From contig CP075895.1 in the NCBI GenBank assembly GCA_018604165.1, forward strand, positions 2,785,001 through 2,849,000: DNA of 64,000 nucleotides. Reading direction: 5' to 3'. Under the pieces are notes generated by a model. The model was not told the origin of the DNA, did no database searches, and was given only the letters and a program-made list of their open reading frames with translations. Shown piece after piece: positions 63,462-64,000 of this stretch; the stretch's first letter is position 1; the number at the start of each line of letters is the position of its first letter. The translations under genes and the position numbers were made by a program. The DNA comes from Chitinophagaceae bacterium LGM1 (GTDB lineage: Bacteria; Bacteroidota; Bacteroidia; Chitinophagales; Chitinophagaceae).

Positions 63462-63811
63462 TGTATACGGGATATGTACATTGTTTTTGTCAAAAGCAGT
63501 TTTCTTACAGTTATCTTTATCTTGTCAGGACTAATCTGTGTCAATGTAGCATTCAGTTCTATATTAGCATCGGGCGGGTGCATAGTGCCTTTGTATTGTT
63601 TTTTATCGGCATCATAGACCAGCTTTTTCAATACTACTTTTTGTTTATTGTCTGCATCTCTTCCATAGTATGCGCCATCTTTGGCATAGTATATTTCTAT
63701 TTTAATATTCTCCTTGCCATCATCTTTCCACAATCCGGTTATTGTTTTTTCCTGTCCTGATGCGTAGTACTGTAAGCCAATTAGCAGCATACTTGTCAAT
63801 TGCTTTATCAT
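63458..63811 (-). CDS. DUF2147 family secreted protein
   Basis: 117 residues with a signal peptide (MIKQLTSMLLIGLQYYASG) and the family start TITGLWKDDGKENIKIEIYY, then KLVYDADKKQYKGTMHPPDA. DUF2147 proteins are small periplasmic lipocalin-like modules of unknown function. It heads the efflux operon with a 4-bp overlap into the OMF gene, so it probably belongs to the same function. Confidence 0.85.
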   Translation of the reverse strand: MIKQLTSMLLIGLQYYASGQEKTITGLWKDDGKENIKIEIYYAKDGAYYGRDADNKQKVVLKKLVYDADKKQYKGTMHPPDANIELNATLTQISPDKIKITVRKLLLTKTMYISRIQ

Positions 63812-63927
63812 ACATTGTCAGTTTTATTGTACAAAAATCAGGAGTATTTTTTTGAGAGAGAAAATATTGAGATGAATGCCGTAAGAACTGCGATTAATGG
63901 TATAGTAGGTTTTACAAACCAAAAAAG

Positions 63928-63949
63928 AGCGCAGAAAGAATTCTGCGCT
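63928..63949 (-). terminator. Hairpin at the right edge
   Basis: AGCGCAGAA, AGAA loop, TTCTGCGCT with an A-run on the left that reads as a T-run on the minus strand. It terminates a minus-strand gene lying beyond the window, or an unseen one. Confidence 0.7.
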
Positions 63950-64000
63950 TGAAACACTCATGCAAAAAAATCACCCCTAATTTAAAATGTATGAGCATTT

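Overview
The window is a chromosomal segment of a Bacteroidota bacterium, probably of the Chitinophagia/Sphingobacteriia type. Five products end in type IX secretion (T9SS) C-terminal sorting domains. There are two TonB-dependent receptors with carboxypeptidase-like N-terminal plugs, a DUF4249 lipoprotein and a MetH that starts at the folate domain. Several genes carry the Bacteroidota sigma -7 box TAnnTTTG (upstream of tRNA-Phe, tRNA-Asp, metH, ahcY and accA), and most genes lack a Shine-Dalgarno sequence.

Layout. 0-2.45 kb: the 5' end of an ABC exporter gene, an SbtA-type bicarbonate transporter with a small partner gene, and a divergent LysR regulator. 2.45-19.07 kb: an integrated mobile element of about 16.6 kb in tRNA-Phe, bounded by a 52-bp perfect direct repeat. 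The right copy lies inside the intact tRNA and the left copy is a tRNA fragment. The element is a mosaic. The left part is Bacteroidota-like: a tyrosine integrase, a T9SS-secreted M4 protease, a barrel-like protein, an orphan NarL-type regulator, a highly folded intergenic RNA candidate and two secreted proteins. The centre looks proteobacterial: mobC-mobA relaxase, a nested-repeat oriT candidate, a VirD4 coupling protein, a membrane GAF protein, a small gene with a textbook sigma-70 promoter and a strong Shine-Dalgarno, alpA and a P4-type integrase. A SIR2-like DUF4917 gene (possible defence cargo) follows, then a two-gene Bacteroidota operon. No type IV secretion channel is present, so the element is best read as an integrative mobilizable element with its own coupling protein.

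19.1-33.7 kb: host housekeeping genes. These are a sorted sugar dehydrogenase; an NAD-related row (pnuC, PAP2 phosphatase, NadR-like kinase, Sua5-type enzyme, ligA); a YafQ-type toxin-antitoxin pair; metH; a PAP2-like/LMW-phosphatase pair; ahcY, dapA, accA and tRNA-Asp. 33.8-43.8 kb: a PNGase F-like secreted protein, an OmpR/HisKA two-component system, a frameshifted sorted protein, a peroxiredoxin, groES-groEL, and an acetyltransferase-like/polysaccharide deacetylase pair.

43.9-52.2 kb: a minus-strand cluster of TonB receptor, HupE/UreJ-like membrane protein, TPR lipoprotein and two tandem DUF4331 proteins, only one of which keeps a T9SS tail. It is probably an uncharacterised surface uptake or metal-handling locus. 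52.2-53.4 kb is a long non-coding stretch with two orphan hairpin terminators and decayed coding. 53.4-58.1 kb holds a PKD lipoprotein and a TonB receptor/DUF4249/barrel operon. 58.2-63.8 kb is a tripartite ABC efflux operon (outer-membrane factor, adaptor, permease, ATPase) with a DUF2147 gene at its head and a LOG-family gene inside it.
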